Assembly (NCBI GenBank): GCA_963555835.3
Contig: CAUVWZ020000001.1
Span: 310,001-374,000, forward strand
Direction: 5' to 3'
Length of the DNA stretch: 64,000 nucleotides
Source of the DNA: JAPUME01 sp027294185
GTDB taxonomy: Bacteria; Acidobacteriota; Terriglobia; UBA7540; JAPUME01
Below, piece after piece: positions 53,812 through 62,085 of this stretch. Every line of letters begins with the position of its first letter. Within the stretch, counting starts at the first letter, position 1. The notes beneath the pieces are model-generated. The model had not been told where the DNA came from and did not search any database. It saw only the letters and a program-made list of their open reading frames with translations. A program made the position numbers and the translations under genes.

Positions 53812-54384
53812 TTAGGACTTAACGTATCCGGTGACGTAAAGGACGCGTTGGTTGTCCACTACCGAAAGGGTTCCTGTCACTTCAATAATATGACCGGCGT
53901 GCTCAATGGCCGCCTCCCGGAATTCGGTCATGCCGTCACGTCGAGGATTGTGTTCTTCTTCCATCAGAAGGTAGAGCGTTCCATCACGGGCCAGCAGCCC
54001 GATGGGCATCCCGCTTTGGAAGCATTTCTGAGCGCAGTCGCGATGGATATCACCATGTTTGCCGATCTGGAAATAACAGGAGTAGTCAACGATCTCACCC
54101 ACCACGGTTGCGGACTCGCCTTCCAGGGGTTTCCCATCCACCGCGGCGGCAACCGTAGTTGCGCTCCAGGGCTGGGCCGGTTGCTCACCGAGCTTGGCAT
54201 GGGGCTGTTCAAAGCTCCCCGTCTCGACGGCCATTTCCGGATACAACATTCCCGAACTGGCGGGAGCCGCCTCCATGGTCGTGGGTGCTTGTTGAGTTCC
54301 CTGGCATCCCAGAAATAGAACTCCGGCCACCGTAAGGATAAAAACCGGCAGCCAGGCCCTGGATAAATCTTTGTTTTTCCACAT
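53812..54384 (-). CDS. Small Cys/His-motif lipoprotein with OB-like domain, function unknown
   Basis: A 190-residue lipoprotein. The ATG at 54384 follows AGAGGAGG; a start ten codons earlier is possible. The signal ends in a lipobox (VLFLGC-QGT, about residue 25). A low-complexity linker rich in Ala/Pro/Glu runs to about 75. The core has VVGEIVDYSCYFQIGKHGDIHRDCAQKCFQSGMPIGLL and ends VIEVTGTLSVVDNQRVLYVTGYV, a beta-barrel pattern of OB type. Conserved-looking Cys, His and Cys-Cys positions (YSCY, GKHGDIHRDCAQKC) could bind metal, haem or copper. I know this motif style in envelope proteins without a proved function. Same strand as the peroxidase, about 220 bases away. Confidence 0.7.
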   Translation of the reverse strand: MWKNKDLSRAWLPVFILTVAGVLFLGCQGTQQAPTTMEAAPASSGMLYPEMAVETGSFEQPHAKLGEQPAQPWSATTVAAAVDGKPLEGESATVVGEIVDYSCYFQIGKHGDIHRDCAQKCFQSGMPIGLLARDGTLYLLMEEEHNPRRDGMTEFREAAIEHAGHIIEVTGTLSVVDNQRVLYVTGYVKS

Positions 54385-54424
54385 AAACACCTCCTCTAAT
54401 GGGTTTTGGAACAAACCGCTGAGG

Positions 54425-54772
54425 TCAAATAAGCAATACGAATGTCAGGATGTTAGCATGGAAATTAGCAAAATTAGCCCCCCTTTTGAAGAACTTACAA
54501 GAATTCCACAACTGAACCACCATGCCCTGCGGTAAGACCACGAACCATCTGAAATGGTCACCCCCCGAGCGATTTTCCCGTACGGCCCACGGAGGCCTAT
54601 CTTCAGTACTTTGGTACTCTCGACAGGTGAGGAAGGCTGGCCCAGAATGGGTCGGTAAGGCCAGATGTGGCTTGGGCTGATTATGACACTGGGCAAGCAA
54701 ACAAACGGCAGCAAGGACAGAGAGGAAGCCGACCAGAAGCTTTATCTGCTGGTGATGCGGGTCGTATTTCAA
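54425..54772 (-). CDS. Possible small exported protein (low confidence)
   Basis: A 115-residue frame starting with TTG at 54772 behind AAGGAAGG. The N-terminus (HHQQIKLLVGFLSVLAAVCLLAQC) looks like a signal peptide with a lipobox-like end, but the remainder (PKPHLALPTHSG onward) has no recognisable fold. Codon pattern is not distinctive. The rest of the 54385-54920 gap shows nothing else. Confidence 0.3.
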   Translation of the reverse strand: MKYDPHHQQIKLLVGFLSVLAAVCLLAQCHNQPKPHLALPTHSGPAFLTCREYQSTEDRPPWAVRENRSGGDHFRWFVVLPQGMVVQLWNSCKFFKRGANFANFHANILTFVLLI

Positions 54773-54920
54773 ACCTTCCTTCTGTCCCGGCTAAGAGGTG
54801 AGGAGCCGCAGGAACGATCCAATTGGGAAAGCGGCCCTGTCGGCGAAGCTACTCCCAGTAAATATTTAATGTAATGGTTCAGGAAAACGTGCCGATGTTA
54901 GGGGTGGGAAGATTGCGCTT

Positions 54921-55964
54921 ATGAGACGATCAGCTTACACCTTGGTGATACTCGCAGGGCCGGACCGGAATATGATCAAGGTGGAGATTCCGGCCTCACT
55001 GGTTCGCTACTCTCTGGGGGCGGTGGCCGCCGGCCTTTTCGCTCTGGGAGTGTTTGGTGTCACCTACAGCCGCATGTTGATGAAGGTATCGGACTATAAC
55101 GACATGCGAGCTGACCGTGAAGTCCTTGAAAATAAGTATCTTGCTCTTAGCGCGGAGATGAAGCAGACCGATGAGAAGCTTGGCTCTCTCCGCTCCCTGG
55201 CACGGGAGGTGGCCCTCAGCTACCGTCTCACCCAACCGCAACGAAACAGGAGAAAAAGATCTCGTCGTGGGAAGCCGACCCTGATACCCGAGATTCTACC
55301 GGTTGTAGCATTCCGGCAGGACGCCTCTCTTTATGCCTATGACGTTCTCAAGGCAAACCTGCCCTGGGGTTCGGGCCAGGAGGTCAGGCCGGTCTCATTC
55401 ACCGAGGATGAATACCTGGAATATTTCAACCCGCCCTCCAACTGGCCCGTAAGAGGTTACATGACCAGCTACTTTGGCCAGCGGATCGACCCCTTCCTGG
55501 GCGAAGGTCGCTTCCACTCCGGGATCGATATCGTGGCCCCTTTCGGTTCCCTGGTCACGGCACCGGCCAACGGATTGGTCGTTTATGCCGGCAAAAATAG
55601 CTACGGATACGGCAATATGGTGATCCTCAATCACGGGCATGGGATCAAGACGAAGCTTGCGCACTTATCCCGAATTTCGGTGTCTGTAGGTTGGAAGGTC
55701 AAGCGAGGCCAGCCGGTGGGCCATCTGGGCTCGAGTGGCCGGTCTACAGGGCCTCATCTGCACTATGAAATCCTGACGAATGAGATTCCGACCAACCCAA
55801 TCCAGTTCCTTCGGGCAATCAGGAAGCCCAAACCGGAAGCCGTGAAGATCCGCCTGGTCGCCTTCGCCGTGATGCACGAAAAATGCCGTCACTCCGAAGG
55901 AACCACAACCTCGGCGAAGCTTCAGAGACGGTCTACCTTCCTCGCATCCGCCGCCGGGATGTAG
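54921..55964 (+). CDS. M23 (LytM-type) zinc peptidase with coiled-coil N-terminus
   Basis: A 347-residue envelope endopeptidase or divisome/elongation regulator. An N-terminal membrane anchor (LVRYSLGAVAAGLFALGVF, about 27-50) is followed by a short coiled coil (NDMRADREVLENKYLALSAEM) and a basic linker (QRNRRKRSRRGK). The M23 domain (about 175-295) has the Zn site FHSGIDI and the second motif GPHLHYE, with GYGNMVILNHGHGI and GSSGRSTG. Both catalytic motifs are complete, so it should be active on peptidoglycan cross-bridges. The start at 54921 has only a weak ribosome site. It stands alone. Confidence 0.9.
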   Translation: MRRSAYTLVILAGPDRNMIKVEIPASLVRYSLGAVAAGLFALGVFGVTYSRMLMKVSDYNDMRADREVLENKYLALSAEMKQTDEKLGSLRSLAREVALSYRLTQPQRNRRKRSRRGKPTLIPEILPVVAFRQDASLYAYDVLKANLPWGSGQEVRPVSFTEDEYLEYFNPPSNWPVRGYMTSYFGQRIDPFLGEGRFHSGIDIVAPFGSLVTAPANGLVVYAGKNSYGYGNMVILNHGHGIKTKLAHLSRISVSVGWKVKRGQPVGHLGSSGRSTGPHLHYEILTNEIPTNPIQFLRAIRKPKPEAVKIRLVAFAVMHEKCRHSEGTTTSAKLQRRSTFLASAAGM

Positions 55965-56220
55965 GTTCCTGCCCCGCCGGTCGGTAATCCTTACCCACCA
56001 CCGAGAACCGTTCCACAGCCCCGGGCCGTGATGCAGACTCTGGCGCTGGAACTGGTACAAAAAATCGGTCTGGTCAGGGCAGTTTCGGTATAATCCCCAT
56101 CACAGGAAAACTATATACGGACATCCCGGATTGCTGGATTTTGAGAGGCTCTGTTGAGATCAGCTACAGCCCCTCCCGAGTGTCGCGTTAACAAAGAAAG
56201 TGACACGGTTGGCGCGTGGC

Positions 56221-56308
56221 GTCATTCTGAGCCCGCCGCGGCGGGCGAAGAATCCCGCCCTTCAAGGCCGGATGTCGAAACGAGATGCTTCGCTCCGCTC
56301 AGCATGAC
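56221..56308. repeat. Palindromic intergenic repeat
   Basis: Ends GTCATTCTGAGC and GCTCAGCATGAC are inverted repeats with one mismatch; inside are GCGAAGAATC and GATGCTTCGC, extending the symmetry. This GTCATTCTGAG...CTCAGxATGAC style is common in acidobacterial intergenic regions and can form a long hairpin. It lies in the 470-base gap before the ankyrin gene, which holds no other gene. Confidence 0.7.
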
Positions 56309-56434
56309 ATGCTCCCGGAGGCCATGTGTCACCTATTTGGGTTACACAACAATAGGTCAATGCTGAACAGCCATAATAGAAAGGCAAAGAGGACAGGAAG
56401 GTCAAATCAGAAACTTCAGCCAGGAAGGAATCAC

Positions 56435-57508
56435 ATGTTTCTTTTGGGAATTGGATTAGGCAGATCAAAAGGATTGATTCTTAACCATATTTTCCTGGGA
56501 TTAACGGCCTTGATCCTCATGTCAGTCGTTGCTCACGCCGGCGACCGCCAAGACCTGCAGAAAGCTGCTTTTGCCGGAGACCTTCCGCAAGTTCTCAGCT
56601 TGCTGGAGAAAGGTGCCGATATCGACCATCAAAATCGAGGAGGAGCAACCGCCTTGTACGGTGCGTCTCAGAATGGGCACGAGGAGATCGTGCAAGCCCT
56701 GTTGGCCAGGGGCGCGGAGATCGACCACCAAGCTAAAAATGGTGAGACACCTTTATACTTAGCGTCTCAGAACGGGCACGAGGGGGTCGTGCAAGCCCTG
56801 CTGGACAAGGGCGCGGAGATCGACGTCCAGCGGAATGATGGTGCGACAGCCTTGATACAAGCGTCTCAGCAAGGGCACGAGAGGATCATGCAAGCCCTGC
56901 TGGCTAGGGGCGCGGGGATCGACCTCCAGCGGAATGATGGTGCGACAGCCTTGTATATGGCATCTCAGCAGGGGCACGAGGGGATCGTGCAAGCCCTGTT
57001 GACCAGGGGCGCGGAGATCGACCTCCAAGAAAAAAATGGTGCGACAGCCTTGATAATAGCGTCTGAGAAGGGGCACGAGGAGATCGTGCAAGTCCTGTTG
57101 GCCAGGGGCGCGGAGATCGACCACCAAGACAAAAATGGCTGGACAGCCTTGTATCTGGCCTCTCAGAACGGGCACGACGGGGTCGTGCAAGCCCTGCTGG
57201 CCAGCGGCGCGGAGATCAACCACCAAGCCAACGATGGTGCGACAGCCTTGTTTATGGCTTCTCAGCAGGGGCACGAGGGGATCGTGCAAGCGCTGCTGGC
57301 TAAGGGTGCGAAGATCGACCACCAAGCCAAAAATGGCGTAACGGCGTTGTTTATTGCGGCTTACCAAGGGCACGAGGGGATCGTGAAAGCCCTGCTGGCC
57401 AATGGCTCCAATGTCGAGCTTCGAGAAAACCGTGGTGGGACCGCCTTGAAGCATGCAAAGACGCAGCAAATCAAGCAACTACTGAGAGCCGCCGGCGCAA
57501 AGGAATAG
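56435..57508 (+). CDS. Secreted ankyrin-repeat protein
   Basis: A 357-residue protein. The ATG at 56435 follows CAGGAAGGA; an upstream in-frame region lacks homology. A long signal peptide (NHIFLGLTALILMSVVAHA) ends near residue 47. The rest is nine full 33-residue ankyrin repeats and a C-terminal cap, each like GATALYMASQQGHEGIVQALL followed by ARGAEIDHQ. At DNA level the 99-base units are unusually alike, pointing to recent expansion by unequal exchange. Ankyrin stacks bind proteins; an envelope location suggests partner binding or, in host-associated bacteria, interaction with host proteins. No enzyme domain. The palindromic repeat lies just upstream. Confidence 0.9.
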   Translation: MFLLGIGLGRSKGLILNHIFLGLTALILMSVVAHAGDRQDLQKAAFAGDLPQVLSLLEKGADIDHQNRGGATALYGASQNGHEEIVQALLARGAEIDHQAKNGETPLYLASQNGHEGVVQALLDKGAEIDVQRNDGATALIQASQQGHERIMQALLARGAGIDLQRNDGATALYMASQQGHEGIVQALLTRGAEIDLQEKNGATALIIASEKGHEEIVQVLLARGAEIDHQDKNGWTALYLASQNGHDGVVQALLASGAEINHQANDGATALFMASQQGHEGIVQALLAKGAKIDHQAKNGVTALFIAAYQGHEGIVKALLANGSNVELRENRGGTALKHAKTQQIKQLLRAAGAKE

Positions 57509-57750
57509 ATCGATTCCGGCGGGAAATTTCCGTTGCGTAAGCCGTCAGCTTCCTTTCTCCGGGTTCTGAATAAATTGGTACACTGTCCCCCGAATCCGGT
57601 GTCCTCCGAAATTCCGACGCCGGCGCAGGCGAGGCGCGGTCACGCGCGCCAGTCTCGCCAGGGGCACGATGCGGTGGATTTTTTACTCAGAAAAAGGTCG
57701 TGGTCGAACGATGGCCGAAAGAATCAAACCCATGATCTCGGAAGCTCTGA

Positions 57751-58092
57751 TTGCACGCGAGGAAAATACCTGTGCGCCGTGAAATTGCCTTCGAGATGGC
57801 CGCCTCCGGTATCCGCTTTGGCCGGGGCGTTACCCGCGAGATCGGAATGGACCTGGCGGAGATGAAGGCTGCGCGAGTCATGGTGCTTACCGACTCGGCG
57901 CTGAGCAAACTGCCTCCGGTGGCCAGGGTTCAGGAATCTCTGACGGACAACAAAATCAATTTCACTCTATTTGATCGAGTAAGAGTGGAGCCCACCGATG
58001 AATCATTTAAGGAAGCGATTGAATTTGCAGCCTATGGTGAATTCGACGCATTCGTCGCGGTGGGCGGCGGGTCCACCATGGACACCGCCAAA
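57751..58092 (+). pseudogene. 5' part of an iron-containing alcohol dehydrogenase gene
   Basis: About 110 residues match the N-terminal NAD-binding domain of Fe-ADH/hydroxyacid-oxoacid transhydrogenase proteins: FEMAASGIRFGRGVTREIG, AARVMVLTDSALSKLPPV, and the GGGSTMDTAK nucleotide motif. Homology stops right after this at about 58092, where the sequence becomes the antisense of the AlkZ-like gene. The metal-binding C-terminal domain (about 270 residues) is gone. The starting codon is uncertain (TTG 57751 used). Confidence 0.75.
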
Positions 58093-59165
58093 GTAACCGG
58101 CCGCCCGACGAACGTACCATAACGCTCTGCGGCCGCGATAACAGCCTTCTGGGCGTTTGGGGTGAAGAGACTGGTTTCTATCTCCATCTTGTTTTTCTTC
58201 ATTGTTCGTTTCCAGATGCCGACGATCCGACCGTCCATCACGATGACCGGCCCAAGTATGCCAACCGGGCTGGCGGCATCGATCTGTTCCATAAGTTCCG
58301 GATCAGCGAGGGCGCTTCGGTCTTTGTAAGCCACTGTATACTCGTCAAGAAAAGGCAGTAAGTAGGCTTCCTGAGACACTTTGCCGAAAGCGGCCATCGA
58401 TCCGGTGAACCAGTACGTATGGTCGGCAAGTGTCTCTTTTTCGAGGAATGGATCAGCCATTTCAATACCCGTTCTCGCCTCCGAAACCGTTAGCCCCGAC
58501 CACCAGGCAAAGTCGTATTCGGTAGCTGGCCCGTGGCTCCTGAAATACCGTTCAGCAAGTTCGACAAGGGCTTCGTCATAGTCTAATTGACGAGAATTCC
58601 GCACCCATTCATCTAGCAATACGAACGTCGGCTGTTTGCCTCTTCGCGGGCCGAAACAAATGAAACCTTCCAACGCCAGGCGCCCCATGATGTGCATCCC
58701 GCGCGAACCAACGGGCGTCTTGCGGCGCGCGGCGATCCCTGCTTGCTCTAACGTGTCATACACTTCTTTACGCGTCAGCCGTTTGCCCTGCAGGGCTTTA
58801 GCCAGAATATTCTTGCTCTTGGTGAGAGTCGCTTCGTCAAGCCCCGCCTTCCGACGAACACTCCGGTAGCTTCTGATGACCCGCTGCGAAAGCAGGTCGA
58901 GCATCCAAGCCGCGTCCTCGGCCGGCACGAAATGAACGGTCCCACGCATGGACCAGGTCCTGAGGATAGTCCGGTCAGCGACAGCTTGCTCAATATCTGC
59001 TTCGGTCGCATTTCGCATACGGAGCCCAATTGCCCAGAGCGAGTAAAGAAAATCCTGGGCCTGGACCGCCCCCATCCATCGCACGACATCTTCCGGTTTG
59101 GTAAAGGTTGACCGGCTTACGTGCTGGTTGTGGAGCCGTTGATAGGCGATGTCCAGCTCTGGCAT
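58032..59165 (-). CDS. AlkZ-like winged-helix DNA glycosylase family protein
   Basis: A 377-residue member of the HTH_42/AlkZ family. The N-terminus carries VQAQDFLYSLWAIGLR with the QxQ motif that is catalytic in AlkZ-type DNA glycosylases, then SMRGTVHFVPAEDAAWML, KRLTRKEVYDTLEQAG and GFICFGPRRGKQPTFV. Three winged-helix units and a beta-rich domain follow (LLPFLDEYTVAYKDR, GPVIVMDGRIVGIW). The natural end appears to be GRPVTLA; the last 18 residues (SMVDPPPTATNASNSP and neighbours) are antisense read-through into the Fe-ADH relic, so the stop codon is acquired. Probably repairs alkylated or cross-linked bases; specificity is untested. Confidence 0.85.
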   Translation of the reverse strand: MPELDIAYQRLHNQHVSRSTFTKPEDVVRWMGAVQAQDFLYSLWAIGLRMRNATEADIEQAVADRTILRTWSMRGTVHFVPAEDAAWMLDLLSQRVIRSYRSVRRKAGLDEATLTKSKNILAKALQGKRLTRKEVYDTLEQAGIAARRKTPVGSRGMHIMGRLALEGFICFGPRRGKQPTFVLLDEWVRNSRQLDYDEALVELAERYFRSHGPATEYDFAWWSGLTVSEARTGIEMADPFLEKETLADHTYWFTGSMAAFGKVSQEAYLLPFLDEYTVAYKDRSALADPELMEQIDAASPVGILGPVIVMDGRIVGIWKRTMKKNKMEIETSLFTPNAQKAVIAAAERYGTFVGRPVTLAVSMVDPPPTATNASNSP

Positions 59166-59259
59166 GAACCTGTCATTCGAATCGCTCTAAATGCCCGCGG
59201 ACGGATGAGGGGAGCGCGCTTTGCCCACCCGGGGAAGATGAGACGGTTGGGTGGGTGGA

Positions 59260-60402
59260 CTACTCTCCAGGCGCAGGAGTCAGGTAATCTTCGAGTTGTT
59301 GAATCAAGCTCGCCAGTGGCGATGGATCGGGGTCAAGGGCCGCAGCTTTCTTGATGTAGACGAGCAGACCCTCTATTGAGCCCGACGGCAACTCCAGCTT
59401 CTCTCCCCGATGCAGGGCGTAGGCGCGCTTACCTTCTATCAGCAGACAGGCCACCCTGCCCCCATAGAGTTTCGGAATGCCCACTTCGATCAGGACGACC
59501 CGGCCTCCAAACCGCGGTAGGACCGCCCCCGGTGTAACCGTGTGGGCAATGACGATTCTGCGGGCGCCGTAGTGTGCGAGAGTCGCCTTTACGTGGTCCC
59601 TTAGATCCTGTCCGCTCCCCTGCGCCAGCTCCCGGTACCAGAGGGGACCGTCCATATCCATCACGACCCCGCCGCCCAGCTTGCTGAAATTGCCGAGTTC
59701 CTCTCGGACCCGGTCGTTAATCCCTCGAATGGAATCGTTTGCGTATTTCGGACTGATACCGCCGTGAAGGTAGAGGGTGTCGTTGATCTTAATCAACGCG
59801 TTATGGCGGCGAATCCACTTGCCGTATTTGCCACTGGGCCCCAGTTGGTCGTGATGCTCAAAGTACCCGAGAGGATAGCGGGCTTCCCATTCCCTGCGAT
59901 AGGCATCATCGAAAACAGGTCCGTCCCCCGAGCGAGGGATTTTCATGGCCTTTTCCACATGCTCTTTATAGATCGCCCGGCGGAATTTTTGCGAATTCTT
60001 GTTGCTGAAAGCGGAAAATTCACCGGGTGATACATAGCGAACGTCTCCGTAGACGTTCATGCTCTCGTGATTTCCAATCAGGGCGTGGACATGGCCGCCG
60101 GCCCGGGAGGCCTGCTTTTCAAGCTTCATCAACAGATCCATGATCTTGCGCGAATCTGCCCCGCGGTCCACCACATCCCCTGTCTGCACGAGATGCGTCT
60201 TTCCGCCCGTCCAGTCCTCATTCGCGTCAATAAGCCCGGCTGAGACCAGGACCGCTACAAATTGATCATAGTCCCCGTGCAGGTCGCCAACCGCGACGAT
60301 TCTTTTCACCCCGGTCCAGACATCCTGGGCGGCTTCCGTCCGCGAAACCGGCACCGCAATGAATAGAATCAATAAGACGATATGGATGATTCGACGAATC
60401 AT
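59260..60402 (-). CDS. Exported metallophosphatase (Shewanella-like PPP-type)
   Basis: A calcineurin-like phosphatase. The ATG at 60402 begins a signal peptide (IRRIIHIVLLILFIAV, cleaved near RTEA); a GTG at 60480 would add 26 residues and bury it. About 380 residues. Metal motifs: GDLHGDY, GDVVDRG, GNHE, then NDTLYLHGGIS and IVIAHTVTP, the complete PPP signature. Regions between, such as YREWEARYPLGYFEHH and DGPLWYRELAQGSGQD, resemble Shewanella-like (SLP) phosphatases, which act on phosphoproteins; substrate here is unknown. Presence of Ser/Thr kinases nearby makes protein dephosphorylation plausible but unproven. Confidence 0.88.
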   Translation of the reverse strand: MIRRIIHIVLLILFIAVPVSRTEAAQDVWTGVKRIVAVGDLHGDYDQFVAVLVSAGLIDANEDWTGGKTHLVQTGDVVDRGADSRKIMDLLMKLEKQASRAGGHVHALIGNHESMNVYGDVRYVSPGEFSAFSNKNSQKFRRAIYKEHVEKAMKIPRSGDGPVFDDAYRREWEARYPLGYFEHHDQLGPSGKYGKWIRRHNALIKINDTLYLHGGISPKYANDSIRGINDRVREELGNFSKLGGGVVMDMDGPLWYRELAQGSGQDLRDHVKATLAHYGARRIVIAHTVTPGAVLPRFGGRVVLIEVGIPKLYGGRVACLLIEGKRAYALHRGEKLELPSGSIEGLLVYIKKAAALDPDPSPLASLIQQLEDYLTPAPGE

Positions 60403-60789
60403 AGGTTGGGTCTCGAAGAGCCTCAAAGACGATCGCTTCCGAATCGCCCGACAATACCTTTCCATTACGCCTTGATCCACTTTATCCCAATCCTCCGGCC
60501 GTCGCAGATTTCTCTCGATTCGTCACAAAAAAATTGAACTCAAATTCTCCCTCCAAAGAACAATTTTAGCACGAACCCGAATTCACGAACCAGCCTTGAA
60601 AATCCGGCACTTTGGTCCGCCTGAGGGTGTCCGGCGCCTGCCGCCAACAGTGGAATCATGCTACCACAGCCTCGCACGATGGATGCAACTCGGCCCGATT
60701 TGAATTTGAGTCGCAACCCATTGAGGGAAGGGCTCGCTTCCCGTACAATCATCTGATTCACAGGAAGGCTTAGTTTGGAAGGAGGAACA
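60403..60789. other. Intergenic region between divergent genes
   Basis: Carries both promoters. No RNA gene or repeat recognised. The optional earlier GTG start (60480) of the phosphatase lies here. Confidence 0.4.
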
Positions 60790-62082
60790 ATGCGGCTTCT
60801 CATTGCTCTGGGTATTTTACTGACCGTGCTGACCGGAAGCGCCTTTGCCGAGAACTGGCCTCAATGGCGAGGCCCGGAAGCGAATGGCATCTCCCGGGAA
60901 AAAGGTGTCCCGACCCGCTGGGGGCGGGAGCAGAACATTCGCTGGAAAGCGCCACTGCCGGGTCTCGGAACTTCGTCTCCGATCGTGTGGGGCGATCTGA
61001 TTTTCCTTACTTCGCAGGTCGGTGATGCACCTTATGCGCCAAGTAACGACTTCGCGGGGGCGGTGGTTGCCCGGTCATCAGGAGACCAGGGCAACGTCAA
61101 CTTTGTCGTGCAGGCCTTCCATCGCGGTGACGGGAGCCTGGCCTGGGAATACATATTCGCGGCCGAAGGGCAGGTGCCGAAAGTCCACATCAAACACAAT
61201 CTGGCCAGCCCCAGTTGCGTGACGGACGGGGAACTGGTATTTGCCTGGGTGGGGACCGGGCAACTGCTGGCGCTGGACATGGACGGCAAGCTCGTCTGGA
61301 AGCGTCACCTCGGCGAGGAGTTTTCTCCCTTTACCATCCGCTGGGGGCATGGCAGCTCCCCGGCGCTTTACAGGAATTCTCTGATTGTCCTCTGCGATCA
61401 CTCTGAGAAATCCTACCTGTTGGCTTTGGACAAGCGGACGGGGAAGGAATTATGGACGGTTGACCGCGGCACCGGTCTCCGCTCCTACACCACTCCTTTT
61501 ATTTTCACCGGCCAAAACGGAGACGAGATGGTCATCAATTCCAACCGGAAAATCGACGTTTTCGATCCCTCGACGGGACAATACCTTTGGCAGGTCGGTG
61601 AACCCAATCGAGTCCCGATTGGCATGCCGGTTTATCACGAGGGCGTTTTGTACGCGACGAGAGGCTACCGCAGCGGACCTTATCTGGCGGTCCGTGTCGG
61701 CGGCAAGGGTGATGTTTCGGAAACGCACCTGAAGTGGAGGGTCGCGACTGGCGCTCCCTACATCTCATCGCTCTTGTACTACCAGGGGCTCATTTATATG
61801 GCGAGCGAGACGGGAATTGTTACTTGCGTGGATGCGGAGACCGGGGAAACGCTCTGGAAAAACAGATTCGGCGGCGTATTCTCCGCTTCCCCCGTTGCCG
61901 CCGACGGGAAAGTCTACCTCATCAATGAAGAAGGAGACGCTTTCGTTCTCGAAGCAGGGCGAGAGCTTAACATCGTCGAACGCAACAGCCTCGGTGAGCG
62001 CACTCTGGCGTCACCTTCCATCTCCAACGGCCAATTGTTTATCCGGACCGACGAGCACCTCTACTGTATCGGCCAGGGTTAG
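60790..62082 (+). CDS. Secreted PQQ-type beta-propeller protein
   Basis: A 430-residue propeller. The ATG at 60790 follows GGAAGGAGG; it begins with a Sec signal (LLIALGILLTVLTGSAFA). The opening WPQWRGPEANGISREKGVP is typical of the outer-membrane-assembly/PQQ-repeat family of secreted propellers. Blades contain DGSLAWEY, DGKLVWKR, GKELWTV, TGQYLWQV and ETLWKNRF, i.e. seven or eight W-x-motif repeats. No quinone-binding Cys-Cys or catalytic Asp set is evident, so it may be a scaffold or binding protein rather than a dehydrogenase. It converges with the amidohydrolase gene only four bases later. Confidence 0.88.
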   Translation: MRLLIALGILLTVLTGSAFAENWPQWRGPEANGISREKGVPTRWGREQNIRWKAPLPGLGTSSPIVWGDLIFLTSQVGDAPYAPSNDFAGAVVARSSGDQGNVNFVVQAFHRGDGSLAWEYIFAAEGQVPKVHIKHNLASPSCVTDGELVFAWVGTGQLLALDMDGKLVWKRHLGEEFSPFTIRWGHGSSPALYRNSLIVLCDHSEKSYLLALDKRTGKELWTVDRGTGLRSYTTPFIFTGQNGDEMVINSNRKIDVFDPSTGQYLWQVGEPNRVPIGMPVYHEGVLYATRGYRSGPYLAVRVGGKGDVSETHLKWRVATGAPYISSLLYYQGLIYMASETGIVTCVDAETGETLWKNRFGGVFSASPVAADGKVYLINEEGDAFVLEAGRELNIVERNSLGERTLASPSISNGQLFIRTDEHLYCIGQG

Positions 62083-62085
62083 GTC

